From positions 1 to 22,839 of the forward strand of contig NZ_SRRZ01000123.1 of NCBI RefSeq assembly GCF_013179805.1: DNA of 22,839 nt. The letters run 5' to 3'. Numbering within the stretch: the first letter of the stretch is position 1; every line of letters starts with the position of its first letter. A program made the position numbers and the translations under genes. The DNA is from Microcoleus asticus IPMA8 (GTDB lineage: Bacteria; Cyanobacteriota; Cyanobacteriia; Cyanobacteriales; Microcoleaceae). Of the stretch, positions 1 to 8,441 are shown piece after piece. Under the pieces are notes generated by a model. The model ran no database searches and had not been told where the DNA came from. It worked only from the letters and a program-made list of their open reading frames with translations.

Positions 1-167
1 CTCAAGCATTCTATTAAGTTATTAATACATTACTTGAAATTTCACGATATTCCCATTCCTGGGGCATTCATACCTTGATTCAGCAACGCCCTAAAATTAT
101 ATGTAAATCAGAATAATACGAGTTCCCTATTTTGGCTTCCCATCTCAAATCTAAAATTTCAAATGGT

Positions 168-806
168 ATGAATCATCAATCTTGGTTGAAACAGCTAAAA
201 AAACATCGAGCGATCGCCGTTATCCGTTCCTCCGAAAAGGAACTTGCTTGGCAGATGGCATCAGCGGTAGCAGCAGGAGGAATCCAGTTTATTGAAATTA
301 CTTGGAACACCCACAAAGCCGCTGAAGTAATTGCCCAACTCCGCTCGGAATTCCCTAATTTTAGTATTGGCACTGGCACTTTATTAAACTTAGAAGAGTT
401 GCAGCAAGCAATAGACTGCGGCGCTCAATTTCTGTTTACTCCCCACACGGATTTAACTATGATTAAAACAGCAGTTGACGCCGGAGTGCCGATCGTCCCT
501 GGTGCTTTTTCTCCTACGGAAATTGTGACCGCGTGGCAAGCAGGCGCTACCTGCGTTAAAGTGTTTCCGATATCGGCTTTGGGAGGCGCCGCCTACCTGA
601 AAAGCCTGCAAGGCCCCTTGGGACACATTCCTTTAATTCCCACTGGCGGGGTGACGCTGGAAAATGCCAAAGTATTTATTGACGCTGGGGCGATCGCCGT
701 TGGTTTAGCCGGAGACTTATTTCCTAAATACTTAGTGGACAATGGAGATTGGCGGGCGATCGTCCAAATTGCCCGAACTCTCGCCCAAAACTTAACAACT
801 TGTTAA
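168..806 (+). CDS. eda: KDPG/KHG aldolase (2-keto-3-deoxy-6-phosphogluconate / 4-hydroxy-2-oxoglutarate aldolase)
   Basis: Class I aldolase of the Entner-Doudoroff route, cleaving KDPG to pyruvate and glyceraldehyde 3-phosphate in the cytoplasm. The frame stays open upstream to a TTG at 132, but I choose the ATG at 168: the TTG-168 stretch contains the AATCTAAAAT spacer repeat, and the typical N-terminus (helix then RAIAVIRS) begins just after 168. From the ATG, residue 44 is the Glu of the FIEITWNT motif and residue 131 the Schiff-base Lys in CVKVFPISALGG. GTGTLL, FTPHTD, PGAFSPTE, PTGGV and GLAGDLF follow the family order. The length of 212 residues is normal. It stands alone; the next gene is 100 bp away beyond a heptamer repeat. 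Family assignment is secure; the preferred substrate (KDPG or KHG) cannot be read from sequence. Confidence 0.93.
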   Translation: MNHQSWLKQLKKHRAIAVIRSSEKELAWQMASAVAAGGIQFIEITWNTHKAAEVIAQLRSEFPNFSIGTGTLLNLEELQQAIDCGAQFLFTPHTDLTMIKTAVDAGVPIVPGAFSPTEIVTAWQAGATCVKVFPISALGGAAYLKSLQGPLGHIPLIPTGGVTLENAKVFIDAGAIAVGLAGDLFPKYLVDNGDWRAIVQIARTLAQNLTTC

Positions 807-824
807 GCCCTCTTTCCAATCTCG

Positions 825-893
825 AATCTAAAATCTAAGATCTAAAATAGTACAGCTCAATCTAAAATCTAAAATCTAAAATCTAAAATAGTA
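825..893 (+). repeat. Period-7 short tandem repeat (AATCTAA units), two blocks
   Basis: Two blocks of the 7-mer AATCTAA (825-849 with one variant unit, and 859-886 with four perfect units). Both run into the same tail AATAGTAC. The same unit occurs singly at 147-157 and in reverse orientation at 4224-4244. It fills most of the spacer between the aldolase and the L,D-transpeptidase. Heptamer STRR repeats of this sort are well known in filamentous cyanobacteria. Confidence 0.85.
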
Positions 894-906
894 CGAGGTG
901 TGAGGA

Positions 907-1428
907 ATGAACAGCATTATCAACTCAATTTACTTCCGCCGCGCTGGAACTTTCTGTGCCGGCTGCGCCCTCACTTTTGCTGCATTCTGCGGCGGTTCAA
1001 TTCCTGCAATTGCCGGCGAACAGCACAACATAATTGCCAATAAAATTATGCAGTTGCAGCAATCCAGCGAACGCTGGATTGAAATAGATTTGTCAAGACA
1101 AAGGTTAATAGCTTGGGAAGGAAATACACCCGTTTACGCGGTGATTATTTCCAGCGGCAAATCATCTACTCCCACCCGCACGGGAACCTTTGCGGTTGAA
1201 ACCAAATACCGCGTTGCTAGGATGACTGGGCCGGACTACGACGTGCCCGACGTTCCCTATACAATGTATTACGACGGAGGCATGGCAATTCACGGCGCTT
1301 ACTGGCACAATTTGTTTGGCAATCCCGTTACTCACGGCTGCACGAATGTAGCTGTCAATCACGCTAAATGGCTATTTGAATGGGCCTCGGTGGGAACACC
1401 CGTGGTGGTGCACAAATCTCAGGTTTAG
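907..1428 (+). CDS. Secreted L,D-transpeptidase (YkuD domain)
   Basis: Predicted periplasmic enzyme that would form 3-3 crosslinks in peptidoglycan or attach proteins to it. Residues 1-36 look like a signal peptide: RR near residue 11, a hydrophobic stretch at 16-35, and likely cleavage after AIA at 36. The YkuD domain spans about 57-169, starting with the IEIDLSRQRLIAWEG strand. Catalytic residues are visible as His129 (IHG), His143 and Cys145 in HGCTNV, the usual HGCxN signature. It is short (173 residues) and has no LysM or peptidoglycan-binding module. The ATG at 907 is preceded by GAGGTGTGAGGA, a good ribosome binding site. A palindrome follows the stop. The in vivo substrate is not determinable here. 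Confidence 0.93.
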   Translation: MNSIINSIYFRRAGTFCAGCALTFAAFCGGSIPAIAGEQHNIIANKIMQLQQSSERWIEIDLSRQRLIAWEGNTPVYAVIISSGKSSTPTRTGTFAVETKYRVARMTGPDYDVPDVPYTMYYDGGMAIHGAYWHNLFGNPVTHGCTNVAVNHAKWLFEWASVGTPVVVHKSQV

Positions 1429-1450
1429 GGAATTGGGCATGGGGCATTAG

Positions 1451-1497
1451 AACCCCGACTTCTTAAAGAAGTCGGGTTCTGGGTATTCTGTTTTTTT
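1451..1497 (+). terminator. Palindrome plus T-run after the L,D-transpeptidase
   Basis: CCCGACTTCTT (1454-1464) pairs perfectly with AAGAAGTCGGG (1466-1476), leaving almost no loop, so the top pairs must open. A seven-T run lies at 1491-1497, 14 nt after the stem, which is too far for a textbook intrinsic terminator. The same ACCCGACTTCTT palindrome is common in filamentous cyanobacterial spacers, so it may be a dispersed repeat serving as terminator between the two convergent genes. The preceding GGGCATGGGGCATT (1436-1448) is another low-complexity spacer motif. Confidence 0.5.
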
Positions 1498-1522
1498 AAG
1501 TGAGTTTACTTCACTGTTGTTT

Positions 1523-2350
1523 TTAACTACAATCCCAATTGTATAAAACTTTACTAAAATCTAATTGTCTGAGTGCTGATTCATCAATAAAAAAGTTACT
1601 TACACCCACATCTCCCCACATGATATCTACGGTATCATTGCAATCGCTATCCATTTGGAATAACAGAATGTCTGACTTGTTTTCCCGAGCGCACTTACTA
1701 CTATATTCTCTTATGTCGGTTTGTGTAAAATCAGGATAACCACCTATTTTATGACCAAAAGGAGACGATATTTCTAGGTACTCATCCCTAATTTCATCAT
1801 TTAGAAATAACTCATCAATTTCTTCTCCTAACTGTTCGGTAAATTTGTAGTCACTGGTACTAATCGGCGCATATTTTTTAGTAAATTGCAAGCTGCAACA
1901 GCCTTCAACAGGAAAAGCTTCGGGTTTCGGCAAAAAATCATAATTGGTAATCATGTTTTCAACTTGGAAGTCTGGCTGAGGAAAATAGATTATTTTGAAA
2001 TTTTGTTCGGCTGTGGGATTATCTTCATCGGCGGAATTGCCCAAATCTACACCATATACGCCATCGTCGGCTATATAAAACTGCAAAATCCCCTGCTCGG
2101 GAAAACTATCTAAAGGCGGTACTTCAGAAAAGTTGATTTGTGCTAGAAAGAATAAATATTTACCGTCAGCAGTTTTTGGATACTCAAAGCCTTTAGGTAA
2201 ATAGGGCAATCCCCCAAATTTACTTTGCCACCAATTAACGGAGTCATTATTCTGGATTTTAATTTCAATGTAAGGTTTAATCGTAGCTTCGATTCGGTCG
2301 CGATACTTTTCTAGTTCGGGAGAAAGTGGAAGTTCTAGTTGATAATTCAT
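1523..2350 (-). CDS. DUF1963 (YwqG-like) protein
   Basis: A 275-residue cytoplasmic protein of the DUF1963/YwqG family, whose biochemical role is unknown. Recognisable family pieces are WWQSKFGGLPYLPKGFEYP (about 41-59), the FLAQINFSEVP segment (about 68-78), GILQFYIADDGVYG (about 86-99), a HKIGGYPDF motif near 200-208, and an LLFQMDSD strand with a following GDVG near the C-terminus. No signal peptide or membrane segment is visible. The ATG at 2350 starts with MNYQLELPLSPELEKYRDRIEAT, matching the usual short helix before the conserved core. It converges with the L,D-transpeptidase and is separated from the upstream Hsp70-like gene by 77 bp that include a palindromic repeat, so cotranscription is possible but not shown. 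Confidence 0.85.
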   Translation of the reverse strand: MNYQLELPLSPELEKYRDRIEATIKPYIEIKIQNNDSVNWWQSKFGGLPYLPKGFEYPKTADGKYLFFLAQINFSEVPPLDSFPEQGILQFYIADDGVYGVDLGNSADEDNPTAEQNFKIIYFPQPDFQVENMITNYDFLPKPEAFPVEGCCSLQFTKKYAPISTSDYKFTEQLGEEIDELFLNDEIRDEYLEISSPFGHKIGGYPDFTQTDIREYSSKCARENKSDILLFQMDSDCNDTVDIMWGDVGVSNFFIDESALRQLDFSKVLYNWDCS

Positions 2351-2386
2351 CTGCTTTTAACAATCAATTTGTTTTGAATGCAATCA

Positions 2387-2412
2387 GTAGGGTGCGCCGA
2401 AGCGCACGTTAC
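2387..2412. repeat. Dispersed palindromic repeat, copy 1 (GTAGGGTGCGC type)
   Basis: The stem GTGCGC (2392-2397) pairs with GCGCAC (2402-2407) around a CGAA loop, preceded by GTAGG and followed by a degraded TAC. Better copies are at 14578-14603 and, degenerate, near 18283-18309. This is the familiar GTAGGGTGCGCnnnnGCGCACCCTAC palindrome of cyanobacterial spacers. Confidence 0.8.
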
Positions 2413-2427
2413 CTGTCAAGCCTATTC

Positions 2428-4017
2428 CTAACTTAGCTGCACCACTGGTTTATCCTCTAACAAAGTTTCATTTGTCAGCAAATCTTCCACGCTAATGCGT
2501 AAAAAGCGCTGTTCGTCAACGCGGAACAAAACTTTTATGCGATCGCTCCCGGGATACCCTGGCGGCGTCAATTGAGCGATGCTGCGTGCTCCGTCTTTGT
2601 CATTTAGCGGCTGTACCGATCTTTGACCCGCGAGTTGGCGAGTAATTAGCCTGTCGCCATCAAAATATATCTCCGTGCCGCCAGTTTCCGCTCCCAATTC
2701 GCCGACAATTAATTCTATACTTCGTTGATTTTCTAAAGAAGCTCCCAAGACTAATTCTACCGGTTCGCTCATCGGATAAGACTGCCCGGATTTAATTAAA
2801 CTGTGCCAACTGTGGCAATTTTCGCGGCGGTTCCAGTAGCGAATGCCGTAACTGTGATAGAGAAAATCTTTGATTTCTATGCCTTGACTCAGTTGCAGAG
2901 CACCTTGGGCGATCGCCTCAAATGGTTTGTCGCAGCGAATTTTTGCAGGCTCGAAATATTGCTGCACCCAACGCTGAACAGCGGGAATTTGTACCGTACC
3001 GCCAACTAGCAAAACTGCATCGATGTCGCCAATTTCTAAGCCTTGGCGCCGCGCTTGCTGCAATACTTGATTCATGCACTCGTCGAGGTTGTCAAAAAAC
3101 TGATGTTCGGCGAGGATAGATTCAAAGCGAGATCGATCTAATTCTAATTCGTAACTCTCAAAATTTTCGTCATCAAAATAAACCTCAACTGCCTGATTCA
3201 CCAACGACAACTGAATCTTTAACCGTTCTGCTAATCTGGTTGTTATCGGAGATTTGGCCAGCCCTTTTGTTTTGAAAAAATAGTCAACCAACCAATTATC
3301 AATATCAGAACCGCCTAAATTTTGTCCGGCTTTAGCCAAAACCCGGGCAACTTTTGCCTTTTGCGCTGAAGATTCAGCTAATAACTTTTCGCCCCACTTG
3401 AGAATAAAACCGAGAGGCTTTTTGTCGGAGGAAGCGTCCAAACGCACTACAGAAAGATCGAGAGTTCCGCCGCCGAAATCAATGACTAACAGAATTTCGC
3501 GATCGGCTAAACCATAACCCAAAGCAGCCGCCGTAGGTTCGTCCAATATCCGCACCTGTTCTACTTGCAGAGATTCAGACACTTTGCCCAACCAATGGCG
3601 GTAAGCTTCAAAACTATCTACTGGCACAGTAAAAATCAAAGAATCTACGGGCAAGGGCAGTTCGCGAATTGAGTTCACAATTTGGCTCAAATACCACTCA
3701 CCTACTCGTTCAAAAGTAATAAGTTGCCCGTCAAGTTCCGGCACAAAACCCTGAACAGAAGTGCCAATTCCCCGCTTAAAATTGCGGAAAAACCGAGAAT
3801 CTCCACTCAAATCAAGGCCTCTGTCCCGGACTTGCTGACCGAGTATTACTTTATTTGCCGCAGCGTCCTCAACGTAGAGTAAACTGGGAATTAGGGGGGG
3901 GTTTTGAGCCGAGATTGCCGACAATCCCGGTAATTTCAAAGTTTCGGGCTGCTGGAGGGCTTGATTCCAGCGAGCGACGACGGTGTTGCTAGTTCCAAAA
4001 TCAATTGCGATCGTCAT
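2428..4017 (-). CDS. Hsp70-family (DnaK-like) ATPase without lid domain
   Basis: A 529-residue cytoplasmic Hsp70-superfamily protein. Nucleotide-binding motifs are intact: phosphate 1 IDFGTSNTVVA (5-15), connect 1 DEPTAAALGYGL (159-170), phosphate 2 IDFGGGTLDLS (179-189) and the adenosine motif VLLVGGTVQIPAVQ (335-348). After about residue 385 there remain only some 145 residues, which could form a beta-type substrate-binding part; the helical lid and C-terminal tail of true DnaK (about 630 residues) are absent, and so is a clear MEEVD/EEVD or GGFP segment. It is therefore a DnaK-like or YegD-like paralogue, not the housekeeping chaperone. The start is the ATG at 4017, immediately before the conserved first strand. 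No dnaJ or grpE is nearby. The client is unknown. Confidence 0.9.
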   Translation of the reverse strand: MTIAIDFGTSNTVVARWNQALQQPETLKLPGLSAISAQNPPLIPSLLYVEDAAANKVILGQQVRDRGLDLSGDSRFFRNFKRGIGTSVQGFVPELDGQLITFERVGEWYLSQIVNSIRELPLPVDSLIFTVPVDSFEAYRHWLGKVSESLQVEQVRILDEPTAAALGYGLADREILLVIDFGGGTLDLSVVRLDASSDKKPLGFILKWGEKLLAESSAQKAKVARVLAKAGQNLGGSDIDNWLVDYFFKTKGLAKSPITTRLAERLKIQLSLVNQAVEVYFDDENFESYELELDRSRFESILAEHQFFDNLDECMNQVLQQARRQGLEIGDIDAVLLVGGTVQIPAVQRWVQQYFEPAKIRCDKPFEAIAQGALQLSQGIEIKDFLYHSYGIRYWNRRENCHSWHSLIKSGQSYPMSEPVELVLGASLENQRSIELIVGELGAETGGTEIYFDGDRLITRQLAGQRSVQPLNDKDGARSIAQLTPPGYPGSDRIKVLFRVDEQRFLRISVEDLLTNETLLEDKPVVQLS

Positions 4018-4382
4018 TCAGCCAAAATACACAGCTACTAAGGATTAGATTATATTATGGTATTTGGAGTCGCAAATACCAACATAATATCAAATTGTGC
4101 TTGAATAAAGACTTTGTTGCAACCAAAACAGCTTTAGCAGCGGAGTCTTCCATTTTGTGCAACTGCATATTTTTCGTTGCAACAAATAAGCGCCACTTTT
4201 ATAAGCGGCACAAAACTCATAGCATTTTAGATTTTAGATTAAAGACTTGGGAATGACTGACTGGATAATGGTTTGGATCGCGGGCCTACAGTTGCATTGT
4301 TTTTGGAAAGTGGTATCATCTGTCCGCCGCCGCCAAGCTTTTACCTTTGATATTAATCCAATTTTCAAATAAAGGGTGAAAA
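4018..4382. other. Spacer with divergent promoters: hairpin and heptamer repeat
   Basis: This 365-bp divergent spacer separates the Hsp70-like and CPBP genes. It holds a perfect 8-bp hairpin, GGTATTTG (4059-4066) with CAAATACC (4073-4080), flanked by partly complementary ATTAT/ATAAT. Two copies of GTTGCAAC lie near 4116 and 4176. A period-7 repeat in the reverse sense, ATTTTAG twice then ATTAAAG, lies at 4224-4244. Short open frames here show no family features and I do not call them genes. Confidence 0.6.
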
Positions 4383-5072
4383 ATGCTGCACATGGGCGAT
4401 CGCAAAACAGCACTATTGGCTCTAACACTGCTTGTCCCTGCTGCTAGTATTGGTATCATAGCAGGCTTGTATATTGCCCCGGGAAGCTGGGGACAAACAC
4501 TGTCAGTATTGTGTCAAGTTTGGTTGCTGGTTTTTCCGATCGCGTGGTCTGTTTTGGTCGATCGCAAAAAACTGCGTTTATCCATGCCCAAGCCCCAAGA
4601 ATTGCTGGCTGGATCTATGTGGGGAATATTCATGTTTGCGATGATTGTAGGTATATATCGGCTTTTCGGCCAGCACTGGATCGATCCTGTAATTGCTAAA
4701 GAAAAATCGCACCAATTAGGTATTAGCAGCGCTAATATTTACTTGATTGTTGAAGCATATTTTGTGCTGGTTAACTCGCTGATTGAAGAATTTACTTGGC
4801 GGTGGTTTGTCTGCAACAAGTGCCAGATTCTCATACCGGGAACAAAAGCAATATTTCTGAGTTCGCTATTTTTCACGCTCCACCACATTCTTGTAATAGC
4901 AGCTTACAGCGACTGGCAGGCTGTGATCTTAGGCTCCTTAGCTGTCTTCGCCGCCGGGATAATTTGGTCTCAGTCTTATCTGACTTACCGTTCACTTTGG
5001 TCTAGTTATATCAGCCACGCGATCGCAGATTTGGCGCTGGCAATGATTGGTTGGCAAGTACTCTTTAACTAG
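4383..5072 (+). CDS. CPBP-family intramembrane glutamic endopeptidase
   Basis: A 229-residue polytopic membrane protein of the CPBP (Abi/CAAX protease-like) family. The three motifs are present: motif 1 EEFTWR with Glu135, Glu136 and Arg140; motif 2 FFTLHH with His167/His168; motif 3 SHAIAD with His212 and Asp216 where Asn or Asp is usual. About six to seven hydrophobic segments are seen, including 10-32, 40-60, 76-95, 119-133, 156-174, 178-196 and 205-226. Family members cleave membrane substrates or process prenylated proteins and peptides; the substrate here is unknown. The start is ATG 4383 or ATG 4392; AAAGGG lies 11 nt before the former. The last 8 bp overlap the 3' end of the convergent histidine kinase gene. 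Confidence 0.9.
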   Translation: MLHMGDRKTALLALTLLVPAASIGIIAGLYIAPGSWGQTLSVLCQVWLLVFPIAWSVLVDRKKLRLSMPKPQELLAGSMWGIFMFAMIVGIYRLFGQHWIDPVIAKEKSHQLGISSANIYLIVEAYFVLVNSLIEEFTWRWFVCNKCQILIPGTKAIFLSSLFFTLHHILVIAAYSDWQAVILGSLAVFAAGIIWSQSYLTYRSLWSSYISHAIADLALAMIGWQVLFN

Positions 5073-7335
5073 CTGCTTTTTTAGCGACTATCGCTGGTAA
5101 TTCTACAGTAAAAATTGACCCTTTTCCCAACTCACTCTCCAGACTAATATCTCCACCCATCATCTGACAGAATTTCTTGGCGATTGCCAGTCCCAAACCC
5201 GTACCACCGTACCTGCGAGTAGTAGACTCATCCGCTTGCGTAAAAGCTTGGAATACTCTCTCAATTTGCTCTGCGTTCATTCCAATTCCAGTATCGCTGA
5301 CTTTGAAACTAATCCATTCTTCACCAGCCTGAATATCCGACTCTGATTCTTTCTCGTTTTTGTCTCTTTCTCGCTTCGCTTCTAAACCTAAAACATCCGA
5401 TTCTACTTCCTCCCCTCCCATAAAACTAAATTTTTCTTCCGACTTCCATTGGGCTTCTTTCTTCTTCCCTCTTTCTTCTTCCCTCTCCCTTCTAAAGCGT
5501 CTTACTTCTAAAGTAATTTCACCAGCTTCGGTAAATTTGCTGGCATTGCTCAGCAGGTTTAACAAACACTGATAAATCTTAGTAACATCAGTATAAACCG
5601 TGCCGATATTGGGCGGACACTTTACTACGAAAACATTGCGATTTTTGTCAGCCAAAGGTTTAATAGTAGTAGCGACATCCTGAATGATTGTCGAAAGTTC
5701 GCAGGTTTCTAAGTATAATTCTATGCGACCCGCTTCAATTTTAGAAATATCTAAAATATCATTAATGAGAGATAGTAAATGTCTGCTTGCATTATTAATA
5801 TTTTGCAAATCAGGGACTAATTCTTCACAATTGAGGTCGAAGGCTTCTTCTTGTAACATTTCGCTGTAGCCGATAATCGCATTCAGAGGCGTGCGGAGTT
5901 CGTGGCTCATATTTGCCATAAATAAGCTTTTTGCCTTGCTAGCTGTTTCAGCTTCGGTGCGAGCTTTGTCTGCTTCCTGATTTTTGGTTTCCAAGCTAGC
6001 AAATAACTTTTGCAACTGCACAGCCATGCGATTGAAAGCTTTGGCTAAAGTTCCCAATTCATCTTGGCGATCGATATTTACTCTCTGATTCCAGTCACCG
6101 CTAGAAAGCTGTGCTGCTGCAACTGTCAAGTCCCCGATCGGCCGAACCAAACGGCTGGTTAATATCCACGTCAAACCGCCAACTCCCAAGACTGCAATGG
6201 CGGCAATAGTAATTGCCAACTGCCAAAATAACTGTTCTTTTTCTAAAACCTCGGCTTCTTCCTGCAAGATAATTACGCCCCAGCCACTTTCCAATTGGTT
6301 CAGACATGAAAGCCATTTCACTCCCCGATCGTCGGCGAAGTAAAATGCACCACTTTTGCCTGCTAGTAGAGTTTTGACTGGCGGATAGTTGCTGAGGTTT
6401 ATTAGTTGCTTTTGAGCAAGTAAGTTCGGGTCGGGGTGAGCGATTAATTGACCTTTTTTGTCTACCAAAAAAGCGAAGCCTGTTTTGCCGATTCGGACTG
6501 TTCCGATCGAGCTAGCGATGTCGCTTAATAGTATACCTATAACAGCTACTCCTTGAATTTTTCCCAGTTGGTCAGCAGATTTATCGATTGAATTTAATTG
6601 GTGTGTTTGAGAAAACTTTTGTTGAAAATTAGTTGCTAGTTCGAGAAGCTGCTTGGTTGTAAAATCGACGCGGCCACCTGCAGGCAAGCCTGAATATTTT
6701 TTTTTAAATTGAGCAACTGCCTTGGCGGTGGTGTTGCCGTAAATTCCTGTAATTTCGTTTTTGTAATAGCCGAGTTGTTTGAGTTGCTGCTGCAATTCGC
6801 TGACTGAATTTCCTCGATCGCCCAAACTTAAACTCGCAAATTCCCGAATGGGTGTTGAGAAAATAACTGCTGGTTTTCCCGTTAAGCGAGATATCAAAGC
6901 TTCGTGAGTAATTTCAGTCCCAGCAACTGCACTTTTAAACCAATACCGATCGCTGCGTTTGATGCGATCGGGCGGCGTGCCGCTGCCGCGGGCAACAACG
7001 TACCCTTCTAAATTGTAAGCTTCGGCAAGGTATATGTGGCTATAGCTGCGGTTGATGCCAACTAGCAGCGGCAACATTTTGCTGGCATTCATGCTGACTG
7101 TACTCGGATCTTGACTGATGCTGCGCAACAATCGAACGTTCATTTGTTCCCAGCGAGAGATGCTTTCCGTTAAGACATCTGCTTTTAATTCGAGGTTTTG
7201 TTTTGCTTGCGATCGAATAATGTTAGCTGCGTGAAAACTGGCAAACCATATCGCTGCAAGCATCGGCGGCACAACCCCCAAGAGCACACCGATTGTCATC
7301 CGGAATCGCAAACTTAGGAATAATGATTCTTTCAT
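5065..7335 (-). CDS. Membrane histidine kinase: dCache sensor with inserted peptidoglycan-binding domain
   Basis: A 756-residue sensor kinase. TM1 is about 13-34 and TM2 about 369-392. The external region between them looks like a double Cache sensor whose two halves (about 36-165 and 258-362) are separated by a PG_binding_1-type module at about 169-234, with the signature LGDRGNSVSELQQQLKQLGYY, GxYGxxT and a closing QLLE helix. Inside the cell come HAMP (393-445), a coiled coil (445-470), HisKA with His478 in SHELRTP, and HATPase_c with the N box (592-601), G1 DTGIGM (681-686), F box near 695-698 and G2 GGTGLGL (710-716). A charged segment of about 60 residues (612-672) is inserted between the N box and G1. 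No receiver domain is attached and no response regulator is adjacent, so the partner is unknown. ATG 7335 opens directly before TM1. Confidence 0.93.
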   Translation of the reverse strand: MKESLFLSLRFRMTIGVLLGVVPPMLAAIWFASFHAANIIRSQAKQNLELKADVLTESISRWEQMNVRLLRSISQDPSTVSMNASKMLPLLVGINRSYSHIYLAEAYNLEGYVVARGSGTPPDRIKRSDRYWFKSAVAGTEITHEALISRLTGKPAVIFSTPIREFASLSLGDRGNSVSELQQQLKQLGYYKNEITGIYGNTTAKAVAQFKKKYSGLPAGGRVDFTTKQLLELATNFQQKFSQTHQLNSIDKSADQLGKIQGVAVIGILLSDIASSIGTVRIGKTGFAFLVDKKGQLIAHPDPNLLAQKQLINLSNYPPVKTLLAGKSGAFYFADDRGVKWLSCLNQLESGWGVIILQEEAEVLEKEQLFWQLAITIAAIAVLGVGGLTWILTSRLVRPIGDLTVAAAQLSSGDWNQRVNIDRQDELGTLAKAFNRMAVQLQKLFASLETKNQEADKARTEAETASKAKSLFMANMSHELRTPLNAIIGYSEMLQEEAFDLNCEELVPDLQNINNASRHLLSLINDILDISKIEAGRIELYLETCELSTIIQDVATTIKPLADKNRNVFVVKCPPNIGTVYTDVTKIYQCLLNLLSNASKFTEAGEITLEVRRFRREREEERGKKKEAQWKSEEKFSFMGGEEVESDVLGLEAKRERDKNEKESESDIQAGEEWISFKVSDTGIGMNAEQIERVFQAFTQADESTTRRYGGTGLGLAIAKKFCQMMGGDISLESELGKGSIFTVELPAIVAKKAAS

Positions 7336-8441
7336 AACATCAAATTTTTTTAAGCGAGGTCATTTCATACATACCGCGAAGCTGCAGCTGCAGTTTAGGA
7401 GTCAACGTTGGCACGATCTAGGCCAATCGGTCCAGAGCATTCCTTTTATCTTTACATGGTCATTGAATAATTTGCTGAACTTTTTTACGGTAATTACTTA
7501 GACAGGGCTTGCGCAGGCACGCTACATAATATACTCCGCTCAGAAGTGGCAGTCGCTTTTGGGAACTTTTTCAGGCGATCGCCTTTTATTAACAAATTTA
7601 AAACTCAGCCAGCTAATTAAATTTATATCGGTGAAATTCTTTGTTGTGTAGCACGATTGGGAAACCTATTTTTTCAAACAGTGGACGCATCAACCGGGTT
7701 TTTTCACGAACATACGATCGGTGAGGGGAAGAGATATCGGTTGAAAAATCGGGTTTTTTCCCTCCTTCGCGCGTCCAGGACGGTTACTCGATCGCGCTTC
7801 AGCAGGCATTTGAGAAAACCACTATGTCTGAATCCTGACAGAATACGATATTGTGTCCAGCAATACCGACAGCACCGTTACCAAAAAACCACAATCGCCG
7901 ATCGGTGTTTAGATCTGTTGGAGCGATCGGGAAATCAACATTCTCAAAATAAGAATTTCATCTTTAATGCTGTATAAAATTTTGCTAACAGTGCTCATCC
8001 AGCTACTCTAGATTGTTACAAATGCTACTTTTTGTCCCACATTAAAGGTTGGGTGCTTTTCGGTTTCCCGTACCTCCCTTTCTGTACCATAAGCAAGTTC
8101 TATTCTGTTAAAAAGGAAGTGTTGTTTAGCTTGGTGTTTGTCGCGAAAAAAAGATGCTGTTTGATAATGATGAATCAGTCTTTAGGAGGAACTTTTGCCC
8201 ACCTAAAAATTATCCCTAGAGGACTGTTTCGCGAGCGCATCAGTTGTTATTATCCATTCAATGACAGCGAACTTGTGGCATATCAATACTGGCGTGTTGC
8301 CAACAGTCGCAAGGTTGGATTCTATGTACACACCAGGAAAGCGGTAATTAATATTCACCCGCCCCTCTTTCCTTTCGATCTCTAACATCAGCGCTGGTAG
8401 CAGCGCCATAAGGGAATCGGAGTCTTCAGCGGGACTTAAAA
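7336..8441. other. 1.1-kb spacer with no convincing gene
   Basis: This is the divergent spacer between the kinase and the glycan block. It holds CTGCAGCTGCAG, a 12-bp palindrome (7382-7393), a HIP1 site near 7575, and two CGGGTTTTTTC segments (7694 and 7749) that resemble decayed palindromic repeat arms. A perfect Shine-Dalgarno sequence AGGAGGA (8184-8190) is followed only by a TTG and an immediate stop. A small hairpin GCGCTG/CAGCGC with a GTAG loop lies at 8391-8406, 36 nt before the first glycosyltransferase. Two open frames (7657-7977 and 8032-8385) have no domain, no good start site and atypical composition, so I leave them out. Confidence 0.6.

Noticed and set aside
791..807. CTTAACA-ACT-TGTTAAG hairpin over the aldolase stop codon as a terminator
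   Set aside because: A 7-bp stem with no T-run after it (CCCTCTTTCC follows) and it includes the stop codon; too weak to call.
825..893. Repeat arrays as a CRISPR
   Set aside because: The units are 7 bp, head to tail, with no spacers; no cas gene is in the window.
7657..7977. A 106-codon open frame on the + strand
   Set aside because: No recognisable domain, basic scrambled composition, no ribosome site, and it crosses the CGGGTTTTTTC repeat-like segments.
8032..8385. A 117-codon open frame on the + strand
   Set aside because: No family features; the good SD inside it (8184-8190) does not lead to a start codon in this frame.
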